This document shows, piece after piece, positions 1 to 8,517 of a stretch of 55,998 bases of DNA. Source of the stretch: UBA3537 sp049889395 (lineage in GTDB: Bacteria > Bacteroidota > Bacteroidia > Flavobacteriales > Flavobacteriaceae); contig JBMHDM010000014.1 of NCBI GenBank assembly GCA_049889395.1, positions 1-55,998 on the forward strand, read 5' to 3'. A program made the translations under genes and the position numbers. Below the pieces are notes generated by a model, which was not told the DNA's origin, made no database searches, and saw only the letters and a list, made by a program, of their open reading frames with translations. The number at the start of each line of letters is the position of its first letter. Positions within the stretch are counted from its first letter, which is position 1.

Positions 1-426
1 CACACGTTGCTTTTGACCACCACTTAAATCTTTAACTTTTTGGTTTGAGTAGTCGCTAAGGCCAACTATCGCAAGCAGTTCTTCTGTTCGTTTTTGTTTT
101 TGTTTTGGAAAGAAATTTGAAAGATGAGAACCAATGTTTTCGGCAACCGTTATAAACGGCATTAAATCAAACTCTTGTGAAACATACTTCATAAAGTCAT
201 GCCCCACTACAAGTTTGTTTTTTGGGCCAAGAATATCTTCCTTTTTCCATGAAATTGAGCCTTGACTTACATCATATTCGCCATAAATAAGCTTAAGCAA
301 AGTGCTTTTTCCAGAACCGCTTTCGCCCACTACAGCCAAAACCTCTCCTTCTTTTACCTCAAAAGAAAGATTACTTAAAGCAGGCCTCTCATTATAGTAG
401 AAAGATACATTTTGAACCGATAGCAT
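1..426 (-). CDS. ABC transporter ATP-binding protein (3' part cut by window edge)
   Basis: This is the N-terminal 142 residues of an ABC-type ATPase, which hydrolyses ATP to drive transport or release of a substrate together with membrane partners. The visible part has the Walker A motif GESGSGKST (residues 34-42), a Q-loop (YVSQEFDLMP, Gln84) and the signature LSGGQKQRV beginning at residue 134. Walker B and the H-loop lie beyond the left edge. The ATG start is clear and lies 6 bp after the end of the asd gene on the same strand, so the two may be co-transcribed. The substrate cannot be told from this fragment. Confidence 0.93.
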   Translation of the reverse strand, partial: MLSVQNVSFYYNERPALSNLSFEVKEGEVLAVVGESGSGKSTLLKLIYGEYDVSQGSISWKKEDILGPKNKLVVGHDFMKYVSQEFDLMPFITVAENIGSHLSNFFPKQKQKRTEELLAIVGLSDYSNQKVKDLSGGQKQRV

Positions 427-432
427 TGTGCT

Positions 433-1419
433 CTAAAAAATGGAATTGACAAGATACTCCGCGATTTGGATGGCATTTGTCGCAGCACCTTTTCTTAAAT
501 TGTCTGATACAATCCACATGTTTAGCGTGTTTGCTTGGCTTTCATCACGACGAATACGTCCCACAAAAACATCGTCTTTCCCATTGGCATAAATTGGCAT
601 TGGATAAGTGTTTGTGTCTGTGTTGTCTTGAACCACTATTCCATCAGTGTCGCTCAAGAGTTGCCGCACTTCACTAAGCTCAAAATCGTTTTCAAACTGA
701 ACATTAACGGATTCGGAATGCCCACCAGCTGTCGGAATTCTAACGGCAGTAGCCGTTACGGCAAATGATCGATCATTTAGAATTTTCTGCGGCTCTCTAG
801 CTAATTTCATTTCCTCTTTTGTGTAGCCGTTTTCTAGAAAAACATCACAATGCGGAAGTGCATTCTTAAAAATAGGATAGGGGTAGGCCATGTCCCCTTT
901 TTTGCCTGCAATTTCATTTTCCATTTGTTTAACAGCCTTTACTCCAGTACCAGAAACGGACTGATAAGTTGACACAACAACCCTAGACATTTTATATTTT
1001 TGGTGAAGCGGAGCAAGTGCTAAAACTAGCTGTATTGTCGAGCAGTTCGGATTGGCAATGATTTTATCGGTCTCGTTAATTTCACCCGCATTAATCTCAG
1101 GAACAATGAGTTTTTTTGTAGGATCCATTCGCCAAGCCGAGGAGTTGTCAATAACAACACAGCCTGTTTTTGCGAATTTAGGAGCCCATTCTTTAGAAAT
1201 GTCACTACCCGCAGAAAAGATAGCAATTTTAGGCTGCATCTTTACGGCTGAAGAAAGACTAACAATTTTGTGATCTTTGCCTTTGAAAGCAATCGTTTTT
1301 CCTACACTTCTTTCTGATGCTACAGGGATAAGTTCTGTTACGGGGAACTCACGCTCTTCTAAAAGTTTGATCATGATGGTCCCTACCATCCCTGTTGCAC
1401 CAACAACTGCTACTTTCAT
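433..1419 (-). CDS. asd: aspartate-semialdehyde dehydrogenase
   Basis: The enzyme reduces aspartyl phosphate to aspartate semialdehyde with NADPH, the branch step towards lysine/diaminopimelate, threonine and methionine. The 328-residue length is normal. The N-terminal nucleotide-binding loop GATGMVG (residues 7-13) and the catalytic cysteine in NPNCSTIQ (Cys126) are both present, as is the conserved GGHSESVNVQF segment in the C-terminal half. It is the first gene of a short leftward unit that continues into the ABC ATPase 6 bp downstream. It acts in the cytoplasm, and the diaminopimelate branch links it to cell-wall synthesis, as does the nearby alr gene. Confidence 0.97.
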   Translation of the reverse strand: MKVAVVGATGMVGTIMIKLLEEREFPVTELIPVASERSVGKTIAFKGKDHKIVSLSSAVKMQPKIAIFSAGSDISKEWAPKFAKTGCVVIDNSSAWRMDPTKKLIVPEINAGEINETDKIIANPNCSTIQLVLALAPLHQKYKMSRVVVSTYQSVSGTGVKAVKQMENEIAGKKGDMAYPYPIFKNALPHCDVFLENGYTKEEMKLAREPQKILNDRSFAVTATAVRIPTAGGHSESVNVQFENDFELSEVRQLLSDTDGIVVQDNTDTNTYPMPIYANGKDDVFVGRIRRDESQANTLNMWIVSDNLRKGAATNAIQIAEYLVNSIF

Positions 1420-1525
1420 GTTTTGAAATTAAAAATTTTATCAAAATTAATAAATTCAAAAGCCAGAATAGGTGTTTTCTTAATATTTAAACATAGGCAT
1501 TATCTCAGATTTTTTAAAAATCATC

Positions 1526-1918
1526 TTATTTTTTTAATAAATCTCTAATTTCACTAAGTAGCTCATTGTCTGACGGCCCAGCGGGAGTCGCGACCTCTTT
1601 TGCCTTGAGTTTATTCATGTTTTTGACAATCAAGAACATGACAAAGGCGACAAGAATAAAATCTATGGAATAGGTTATGAACTCCCCCCACATAATAGCG
1701 ACTTGACCCTCATACACCCCTTCGGCGTTAAGCGACCCTTTTTTTAAAATATATTTCAAATTTTTAAAATCGGCGCCATAAATGAGGCCAATTAAGGGAG
1801 AGACAATACCGCTCGTAAAACTCGTAACAACGTTTTTAAAGGCGGCACCCATAACAAAAGCAACAGCAATATCAACCAAGTTGCCTTTCATTGCAAATTC
1901 TTTAAATTCTTTAATCAT
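1526..1918 (-). CDS. mscL: large-conductance mechanosensitive channel MscL
   Basis: MscL is a homopentameric inner-membrane channel that opens under membrane tension and releases solutes during hypo-osmotic shock. The 130-residue length is typical. The N-terminal amphipathic segment (MIKEFKEFAMKGNLVDIAVA) leads into the first transmembrane helix with the family's VAFVMGAAF motif. A second transmembrane helix lies near residues 78-100, followed by a charged cytoplasmic helix ending in ELLSEIRDLLKK. The gene stands alone between asd and alr, with about 106 bp downstream and 62 bp upstream, so it probably has its own promoter. Confidence 0.97.
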   Translation of the reverse strand: MIKEFKEFAMKGNLVDIAVAFVMGAAFKNVVTSFTSGIVSPLIGLIYGADFKNLKYILKKGSLNAEGVYEGQVAIMWGEFITYSIDFILVAFVMFLIVKNMNKLKAKEVATPAGPSDNELLSEIRDLLKK

Positions 1919-1980
1919 GATATTAAGATTTGAGTTAATAATACTTAAATCTATTCAAAATAAACGTATTCGCAAAATTC

Positions 1981-3078
1981 TTATTGAACAATAACTCTTT
2001 TGATACGCTGAGATAAAGCAGTTAAAAGCTCATAAGAAATTGTCCCTGCGGCATTGGCAAGATCTTCGGCTGTGGCTTTAGAATCAAAAACAATAACCTC
2101 GTCTCCCTCTTGACACACAATATCAGTTACATCTACCATAATCATATCCATACACACATTGCCAACAATTGATGCTTTCTGCCCTTGTATTGTTACAAAA
2201 CCGCAACCGTTGCCATACTGTCTGCTAATCCCATCGGCGTGCCCCAAAGGAAGGGTTGCAATTCGAGAAGGTTTCGAAGCAGTGTACGCTCTGTTGTAGC
2301 CAACGCTTTCATCTTTTTTGATATGGTGGATTTGAGAAATAACCGATTTTAAAGCCATAACAGGAACAAGCTCCGAAATAGCAGTATTTTTATTATCAAA
2401 ACCATACAACCCTATGCCACATCGCACCATATCAAACTCAGCTTTGGGATGGTTCAGTACCCCAGAAGTATTACAAAGATGTCTTATAGGATTGACGCTA
2501 TTGAGCTGTAAAAATTTATTTGAAATAAGCTGAAAACGGTCAATTTGTTTTTCTGTAAATGCTTTTTCTTTTAAGTCATCACTAGCAGCTAAATGTGAGA
2601 ATATGGAAACAACCTCAACAGTTTCATTATTTAGTAAACTAGACAGCTTTTTGGTGTCGCCTAGACTAAAACCAAGTCGATTTAAACCCGTATTAAACTT
2701 GATGTGTACCGGGTAGTTTTGGATTCCTTGTTCCATGGACACAGACATAAAATCTTGTAATACCCTAAAACTGTAGAGGCTTGGTTCGAGCTTGTGCTCA
2801 ATAGCTAATTTGAAGTTGACAGGTTGTGGATGAAGTACCAATATAGGAGTTTTTATTCCTGCATCGCGAAGAGAAACACCTTCACTGATGTAGGCAACGG
2901 CAAAATAATCTACCCCACATTTTTCTAAAGTTTTTGCCACACAAACGGCTTCGCTTCCATAACCAAAAGCCTTAACAACAGCAAGAAAACGAGTTTCAGG
3001 ATTTAATTTTGACCGCAGATTATGATAATTCTGTTTTAGGGCAGAAAGGTTAATTTCTAAGACAGTTTCTTTTATCAC
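1981..3078 (-). CDS. alr: alanine racemase
   Basis: Alanine racemase is a PLP enzyme that interconverts L- and D-alanine to supply D-alanine for peptidoglycan. The 365-residue protein has the PLP-lysine motif as VVKAFGYGS (Lys36), a variant of the common VKANAYGHG, and the catalytic tyrosine region ESVGYNRAY in the C-terminal domain. Many Bacteroidota carry a MurF-Alr fusion; here the gene encodes a stand-alone racemase. It starts 3 bp after the tdk stop codon on the same strand, so tdk and alr form a two-gene unit. Confidence 0.95.
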   Translation of the reverse strand: MIKETVLEINLSALKQNYHNLRSKLNPETRFLAVVKAFGYGSEAVCVAKTLEKCGVDYFAVAYISEGVSLRDAGIKTPILVLHPQPVNFKLAIEHKLEPSLYSFRVLQDFMSVSMEQGIQNYPVHIKFNTGLNRLGFSLGDTKKLSSLLNNETVEVVSIFSHLAASDDLKEKAFTEKQIDRFQLISNKFLQLNSVNPIRHLCNTSGVLNHPKAEFDMVRCGIGLYGFDNKNTAISELVPVMALKSVISQIHHIKKDESVGYNRAYTASKPSRIATLPLGHADGISRQYGNGCGFVTIQGQKASIVGNVCMDMIMVDVTDIVCQEGDEVIVFDSKATAEDLANAAGTISYELLTALSQRIKRVIVQ

Positions 3079-3081
3079 AAT

Positions 3082-3723
3082 TTAGTGTTTGTTTTTTTCA
3101 GAATCTAGGCTTGAAGGATCAATAACTTGCATTTTTTTGAGTTTTTCCTTCGTCATGGCCTTATAAAAAGCAGCCCGACTTAAGGGCTCATATTCGTCAA
3201 CCTCTCCAAGCAAGACTAATTTTTCGTCATTGGCTTTTCGAAAGCTATATTGTGCAAGGTTTCCCGTCCTTGTGCAAACGGCATGAACTTTTGTGACATA
3301 TTCGGCAGTAGCCATCAAATTGGGCATTGGCCCAAAAGGATTGCCCTTGAAGTCCATATCTAATCCAGCCACAATAACCCGGACGCCATTGTTGGCCAAA
3401 TCATTACACACACTAACAATTTCGTCATCAAAAAATTGCGCTTCGTCAATTCCAATAACGTCACAGCCGTCAGCAAGTAATGGGATGTTAGACGCCGACG
3501 GCACAGGCGTCGATCGTATTTCGTTAGAGTCATGAGAGACTACTTTGTTTTCGTCATACCTTATATCAATTGCGGGCTTGAAAATTTCAACTTTTTGTTT
3601 GGCAAACTTTGCACGTCGAAGCCGCCGAATAAGTTCTTCGGTTTTTCCAGAAAACATTGAGCCACAAATGACCTCAATCCATCCAAATTGTTCTTTAGGG
3701 TTTACTGTATTTTCAAGAAACAT
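3082..3723 (-). CDS. tdk: thymidine kinase (type II)
   Basis: The enzyme phosphorylates thymidine to dTMP in the pyrimidine salvage pathway. The P-loop GSMFSGKT is at residues 21-28 and the Walker B/substrate loop DEAQFF at 93-98. The lasso region carries the single-cysteine form AVCTRTGNLAQYS in place of the usual CxxC, so the structural zinc site of the classical family appears incomplete; I believe this is common in Bacteroidota homologues. The length of 213 residues is normal. It precedes alr by only 3 bp and is probably co-transcribed with it. Confidence 0.95.
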   Translation of the reverse strand: MFLENTVNPKEQFGWIEVICGSMFSGKTEELIRRLRRAKFAKQKVEIFKPAIDIRYDENKVVSHDSNEIRSTPVPSASNIPLLADGCDVIGIDEAQFFDDEIVSVCNDLANNGVRVIVAGLDMDFKGNPFGPMPNLMATAEYVTKVHAVCTRTGNLAQYSFRKANDEKLVLLGEVDEYEPLSRAAFYKAMTKEKLKKMQVIDPSSLDSEKNKH

Positions 3724-3890
3724 TTTGTAATTTTAACACCTGATAACACCCAAACAGGGATTAATAGCGTGGTGTAAATTTACTAAATTAAATGCATATC
3801 TTTAATCAAAATAACGGACTAAAATATAGGGTTTAATTTGTATTAGCCTCAATTAAAATTTTGTCAACCCAAACGAAGATCATTAAAACA

Positions 3891-4655
3891 ATGAAAAAGA
3901 AACTAGAATCAGAGCTCATTAGTATTGCGCATAGAATTTTAAAATTAACAGGTCAAGAAGATCTTGAAAAAATGCATCATGAAGTTGCACTCTTGTATCA
4001 GAAGCTAGCCATTTTAAAGTTTTTACAATCACATTTTAATGGAGAAATTCCAGAAAATATTGCCACAGACGCTTCATTTTTTAATGCCCTAGACGGTGCG
4101 TTTAACAATACAGTAACAGACTCTGTGGAAATTAATCAAAAGACCTATGTCAATATTGATTCCAACGAAGCGGAAGAATTGATGGAGCCAGCTATTGAAA
4201 AAATTAAAGACATTGTAGCCCAAATGCCCCAAGAAACAGCAGCGGTAGATGATTTGGTCGATGAATTAAACACTGAAACTGCTCAAGAGGTAGACCTCTC
4301 AGATTTATCTACGAGTTTTGGTCAGCTCCCAATATTTGATCCAGTTGACGACACTGCTGCCGAAACTAAAATGGATGTAGAGTCAGAACAAGTTGAAACA
4401 GTTTCGCTTAACGAGAAACTTAAAACGGGTGGTTTTCAGATTGGTTTGAATGATCGCTTGGCTTTTGTCAATCACTTATTTGAAAACAACAATGAGGACT
4501 ATGACCGTGTCGTATCTCAGCTTAACACAATGGACTCCTTTGAAGAGATATCTGATTTTTTAGAAAATATAATAAAACCCGATTATAATAATTGGGAAGG
4601 AAAAGAAGACTATGAAACCCGACTTCTTCAAATTATTGAGCAAAAGTTTAATTAA
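3891..4655 (+). CDS. conserved hypothetical protein (flavobacterial)
   Basis: I do not recognise a functional domain. The protein has 254 residues from the ATG at 3891, preferred over an in-frame TTG at 3861 because the MKKKLESELISIAHRIL start looks like the natural N-terminus. It begins with a charged helical region (residues 1-60), has an acidic, probably disordered middle (about 90-170), and ends with a helical domain containing NDRLAFVNHLFENN and a C-terminal DYETRLLQIIEQKFN segment. No signal peptide or membrane helix is seen, so it is probably cytosolic. It lies 55 bp upstream of gpsA on the same strand, and I recall similar proteins in other Flavobacteriia. Confidence 0.85.
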   Translation: MKKKLESELISIAHRILKLTGQEDLEKMHHEVALLYQKLAILKFLQSHFNGEIPENIATDASFFNALDGAFNNTVTDSVEINQKTYVNIDSNEAEELMEPAIEKIKDIVAQMPQETAAVDDLVDELNTETAQEVDLSDLSTSFGQLPIFDPVDDTAAETKMDVESEQVETVSLNEKLKTGGFQIGLNDRLAFVNHLFENNNEDYDRVVSQLNTMDSFEEISDFLENIIKPDYNNWEGKEDYETRLLQIIEQKFN

Positions 4656-4710
4656 GCCTGTATAATAATCGGAAATATTCCACAGCAGCAATTCTAATCC
4701 ATTATCGCAG

Positions 4711-5721
4711 ATGCATAAACCGACAACAAATCTAAAATACGCTGTTTTTGGAAGCGGCAGTTGGGCCACAGCAATTGTTAAAATATTGTGTGAAAATCTG
4801 GACCATGTAGGGTGGTATGTTCGAAGCTCGACAACGGTAGAATATATTGAAAAAGAGCATCACAATCCGACCTATTTAACAGCCGTGGAGCTGGATTTAA
4901 AAAAACTATTTTTGAGTTCAGATATAGATGAAATCGCAGAACATTTTGATGTGCTTATTTTCGCGATACCATCGGCATATTTAGATGCACAAGTCCAGCA
5001 ATTAACGATTGATATCTCAAAAAAAATTATTCTTTCTGCAGTTAAAGGTATTATTCCTGAGTTTAGTTTATTAGCAGGTGAATACTTCCACAAAGTCAAA
5101 GGCGTGCCATCAGAAAACATTGCTGTTTTGGCAGGTCCTTGCCACGCAGAAGAAGTGGCCTTAGAACGATTGTCCTATTTAACCATAGCTTGCTCTAAAA
5201 GAAAAATTGCTCAAGCTATAGCAGAGCAATTATCAAGCCATTATATTCAAACCAAAACTCATGACGATGTTGTGGGCGCAGAGTATGCTGCAATGTTAAA
5301 GAATATTTATGCTATTGCAGCAGGGATCTCTCATGGTTTGGGTTATGGCGATAATTTTCAAAGTGTTTTGATGAGTAATGCCATTCGGGAAATGAAGCGG
5401 TTTATTAAGAAGGTTTACAAAATGAAACGTAAAATTAATGAGACCGTATACTTGGGAGACCTCTTAGTCACGGGGTATTCCACATTTTCAAGGAACCGTA
5501 TGTTTGGCAATATGATCGGTAAAGGATATACTGTCAAGTCTGCACAAATGGAAATGAATATGGTCGCTGAAGGGTTTTATGCCTCTAAAAGTGCTTATGA
5601 GTTAAACCAGAACAACCAAAATCAAGCTCGAACCCCAATTATTGACGCGGTTTACAGTATTTTATATCAGAAAAAATCTCCAAAAAAAACGTTCAAGGCG
5701 TTAGCAGGAAAGCTAGACTAG
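4711..5721 (+). CDS. gpsA: NAD(P)H-dependent glycerol-3-phosphate dehydrogenase
   Basis: The enzyme reduces dihydroxyacetone phosphate to sn-glycerol 3-phosphate, the backbone of phospholipids. The Rossmann loop FGSGSWATA (around residues 13-21) fits the family GxGxxGxA pattern with a serine variant. The catalytic region around GPCHAEEVALERLS and KNIYAIAAGISHGLGYGDN (the substrate lysine) is intact, as is the late NMVAEGFYA motif. The 336-residue length is normal. It is convergent with pheS, leaving only 17 bp between the stop codons. Confidence 0.96.
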   Translation: MHKPTTNLKYAVFGSGSWATAIVKILCENLDHVGWYVRSSTTVEYIEKEHHNPTYLTAVELDLKKLFLSSDIDEIAEHFDVLIFAIPSAYLDAQVQQLTIDISKKIILSAVKGIIPEFSLLAGEYFHKVKGVPSENIAVLAGPCHAEEVALERLSYLTIACSKRKIAQAIAEQLSSHYIQTKTHDDVVGAEYAAMLKNIYAIAAGISHGLGYGDNFQSVLMSNAIREMKRFIKKVYKMKRKINETVYLGDLLVTGYSTFSRNRMFGNMIGKGYTVKSAQMEMNMVAEGFYASKSAYELNQNNQNQARTPIIDAVYSILYQKKSPKKTFKALAGKLD

Positions 5722-5738
5722 TTCGAACACAACAGGAA

Positions 5739-6758
5739 CTAAAAACCACTTTTAAATTGCTCTAAAAACCGAACATCGTTTTCGCTTAATAATCGAATGT
5801 CGTTAATTTGGTGCAAAAGCAAAGCAATCCTGTCAATTCCCATACCAAAAGCAAAACCCGAATATTGGTTGGGGTCAATACCACAATTGCTGAGCACGTT
5901 AGGATCGACCATACCACACCCCATGATCTCTAGCCACCCAGTCCCTTTGGTCATTTTGTAATCAGTTTCTGTTTCCAAGCCCCAATAGACGTCTACCTCA
6001 GCGCTGGGTTCGGTAAATGGAAAATAGGATGGGCGAAGACGAATTTTTGATTTCCCAAACAATTCAGTAGTAAAAAACTGAAGTGTTTGTCTAAGGTCTA
6101 CAAAACTCACATCTTTATCGATATACAGTCCTTCTATTTGGTGAAAGAAACAATGCGAACGAGCCGATATTGCTTCATTTCTATAAACTCTTCCTGGCGA
6201 TATGGTGCGAATAGGGGGGTTTTTATTTTCCATGTATCTGACCTGAACGGAACTTGTATGTGTCCGAAGCAAAATATCAGGATCAGTTTGTATAAAAAAG
6301 GTGTCCTGCATATCCCTTGCAGGATGGTGTTCTGGGAGGTTAAGGGCTGTGAAATTATGCCAGTCATCTTCGATCTCAGGCCCTTCGCTAAGCGTAAATC
6401 CTATTCTAGAAAAAATATCGATTATTTTATTTTTTACTAAAGATATTGGATGTCTCCCTCCAACATCAAAGGGGTCACCTGGGCGCGTTAAATCACCAGA
6501 GTTTGATTTGAATGCAGGTTTTTTTGCCAATGATTCTTTCAGGGCATTGACTTTGTTTAAAGCTTCTTTTTTTAACTCATTTATCGCAAGACCATAGTCT
6601 TTTTTTTGGTCGTTTGGAACGGACTTAAATTCTGCGAAAAGTGCGTTCAGAATTCCTTTTTTTCCTAAAAATTGTATTCTAAAAGCTTCAATTTCTTCCA
6701 TTGATTCGGCAGAAAAGCTTTTAGCGTCTTTAATATATTTGTGTATTTGGTCAATCAT
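5739..6758 (-). CDS. pheS: phenylalanyl-tRNA synthetase alpha subunit
   Basis: This is the catalytic alpha subunit of the class II phenylalanyl-tRNA synthetase, which charges tRNA-Phe as an alpha2-beta2 enzyme. The N-terminal coiled-coil arm (about residues 1-85) is followed by the diagnostic GDLTRPGDPFDVGGRHPI segment, the motif 2 region FFHQIEGLYIDKD and the motif 3 glycine-rich FAFGMGIDRIALL. The length is 339 residues. The beta-subunit gene pheT is not in the window, which is common in Bacteroidota. A 118-residue unknown lies 31 bp upstream on the same strand. Confidence 0.97.
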   Translation of the reverse strand: MIDQIHKYIKDAKSFSAESMEEIEAFRIQFLGKKGILNALFAEFKSVPNDQKKDYGLAINELKKEALNKVNALKESLAKKPAFKSNSGDLTRPGDPFDVGGRHPISLVKNKIIDIFSRIGFTLSEGPEIEDDWHNFTALNLPEHHPARDMQDTFFIQTDPDILLRTHTSSVQVRYMENKNPPIRTISPGRVYRNEAISARSHCFFHQIEGLYIDKDVSFVDLRQTLQFFTTELFGKSKIRLRPSYFPFTEPSAEVDVYWGLETETDYKMTKGTGWLEIMGCGMVDPNVLSNCGIDPNQYSGFAFGMGIDRIALLLHQINDIRLLSENDVRFLEQFKSGF

Positions 6759-6789
6759 GGACTAAAAATAAGGTCAAATTTAAGAAAAC

Positions 6790-7146
6790 TTAATCAATAA
6801 AATCTTGCTCAAGAAAATAGTTTACGATTGCCTCTTTCATTAATAACGCTTGTTCGCCGGCTTTCAGGTTTGGAAGCTCTATTTTTGAAACATAATGTGG
6901 CCACCCCTCATTGTCTATGTAATCTAAGCGGTAGTAGCCGTAGGGCATTAAAAGGCGACAGATAGCTATATGCATCAGATTAACTTTTTCATCCTTTTTA
7001 AATCGCCTGTGTAATTGGCCCAACTCTTGTACACCGATTAGATATATTATAGCGTCCAAATCCAATTGCCCCCCATCTGCAAATTGTTTAGATAGTTTTT
7101 TTACAACAGTGTTCCAGCGTTTTTTAAGTTCTTCGTCTTTTACCAT
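6790..7146 (-). CDS. conserved hypothetical protein (118 aa)
   Basis: No function is recognised. Starting at ATG 7146, the protein has 118 residues. A longer frame reaches 7239 but would overlap the cvpA start, and MVKDEELKKRWN looks like the natural beginning. It is helical and charged and contains a GVQELGQLHRRFKKDEK stretch and an aromatic MPYGYYRLDYIDNEGWPHY region. There is no signal peptide or membrane helix. It sits upstream of pheS on the same strand and is divergent from cvpA with a 61-bp gap. I recall similar short proteins in other Bacteroidota. Confidence 0.8.
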   Translation of the reverse strand: MVKDEELKKRWNTVVKKLSKQFADGGQLDLDAIIYLIGVQELGQLHRRFKKDEKVNLMHIAICRLLMPYGYYRLDYIDNEGWPHYVSKIELPNLKAGEQALLMKEAIVNYFLEQDFID

Positions 7147-7207
7147 GATTAATTTTGTAAATTTACTTTGTATTCTGCCGTTAATAAAATTTTTTGAACA
7201 CATATTT

Positions 7208-7720
7208 ATGCCTATCATTGATATCATACTAGCCTCCATAATTGTTTATGGGATTGTTAGGGGTCTTTTTAGGGGTCTTTTTGTAGAGGTCGCGGGGTTA
7301 TTGGCTCTGGTGGTAGGAACGTACGGCGCCATACATTTTAGCAATTATGCGGGAGAATTTTTGGTGCAACATGTTGATTGGAATAAAAACACCATTAATG
7401 TAACAGCGTTCATTGTAACATTTGTTGTGATTGTTTTGGCTATTTCTCTCGCTGGCAAAGCATTGACCAAATTGGCAAGTTTTGTGTTTTTAGGGGCGTT
7501 AAATAAAATTTTAGGAGCTCTTTTTGGTGGAGCAAAAGTTGCATTAATTCTCTCGGTTTTATTACTATTGTTAAACAAAATTCAACTAACAAAGCGATTA
7601 ATTTCTGATGAAGATAAAGCGACGTCGATTTTTTATGAGCCGGTACAATCTTTAGCACCATTAATTATGCCTAATTTGATTGACAATCAAAAAGATGTTA
7701 AGGGTTCAAGTCAGAACTAA
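7208..7720 (+). CDS. CvpA family membrane protein
   Basis: CvpA-family proteins are small inner-membrane proteins linked in E. coli to colicin V production and in several bacteria to envelope stress resistance. The sequence has 170 residues, with about four transmembrane helices (near residues 4-20, 22-42, 60-82 and 95-120). It also has the family pattern of a hydrophobic core with a GLFRGLF loop and a GALNKILGALFGGAKVALI segment. The ATG at 7208 is chosen because the sequence upstream does not resemble the family. It is convergent with batE, with 46 bp between the stop codons. Confidence 0.9.
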   Translation: MPIIDIILASIIVYGIVRGLFRGLFVEVAGLLALVVGTYGAIHFSNYAGEFLVQHVDWNKNTINVTAFIVTFVVIVLAISLAGKALTKLASFVFLGALNKILGALFGGAKVALILSVLLLLLNKIQLTKRLISDEDKATSIFYEPVQSLAPLIMPNLIDNQKDVKGSSQN

Positions 7721-7766
7721 TTTGATCCTTGGTTTCTTTCACTTTGAAATCACTTTTAGATAGTCT

Positions 7767-8516
7767 TTAAAGGCGTTTAAAAGCACTGTTGGGAAGCCAC
7801 CCGGTTTTACCATCACTGAGCAGAATTTTAGTCCAAGAATTAGTGAAGCTATTTACAAGCTGTACTTTCGTACCCTCGTGCAGTAAGTATAATGTTTCGC
7901 TTTTCAAGTTTGGCTCGGACTTTAGTTCTATTTCTTGGGAAAAAATTATACCATATTTAAGGTTATTATCTCGATCTAATTTTTTGTTTGTTAATACAAA
8001 CGAAAGGATTAAAAACGCCAATACAACCCCTTCCATAATGAAAAACAAACGCTTAGTTCTTGTGCGATTTGTTAAATAGTAAGCTAAAAAAAGTAGAACA
8101 AACAGGATCATTAAAATGATACAAATTATTGCCCAATGATCTGTTTTAAATAAATTGACACCACTGTTTATTAGTTTAATTAGACCTAATTTTGGTACAT
8201 CATTTATGTTATCAACAGTCATTTTTTGGGCAAAACGGAGATTGTTCAGAATATCCTTGTCATGGGGGCTCAACAATAGTGCTTTTTCGTAGTAATATAT
8301 ACTAGGTGCAATCTTATTGAGTTTGTAATAACTATTGCCTAAATTGTAATACAGTTCAGCACTATGAAGATTGGCCTCCAATATATCTTCGTATAGAGAT
8401 ACAGCTGAATCAAAGTCACCATTATTATAGAACTCATTGGCTTTTTCAAAAGCGGTGTTGTATTGCGCATGTGCCACCCAACTCAATAACCAAAAAGCTA
8501 AACTCAATAATCTCAT
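7767..8516 (-). CDS. batE: BatE: TPR and SH3-like aerotolerance protein
   Basis: This is the last gene of the Bat operon. It has an N-terminal signal peptide or anchor (LSLAFWLLSWVAHAQ), TPR repeats over residues 20-100 (pattern AELYYNLGNSYYKLNKIAPSI), two membrane helices near 128-150 and 157-175, and a C-terminal bacterial SH3-like domain (about 185-249, ending KTGWLPNSAFKRL). In the Bacteroides fragilis model, Bat proteins form an envelope complex linked to oxygen tolerance. Only 1 bp separates it from batD, so translation is probably coupled. Confidence 0.9.
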   Translation of the reverse strand: MRLLSLAFWLLSWVAHAQYNTAFEKANEFYNNGDFDSAVSLYEDILEANLHSAELYYNLGNSYYKLNKIAPSIYYYEKALLLSPHDKDILNNLRFAQKMTVDNINDVPKLGLIKLINSGVNLFKTDHWAIICIILMILFVLLFLAYYLTNRTRTKRLFFIMEGVVLAFLILSFVLTNKKLDRDNNLKYGIIFSQEIELKSEPNLKSETLYLLHEGTKVQLVNSFTNSWTKILLSDGKTGWLPNSAFKRL

Positions 8517-8517
8517 A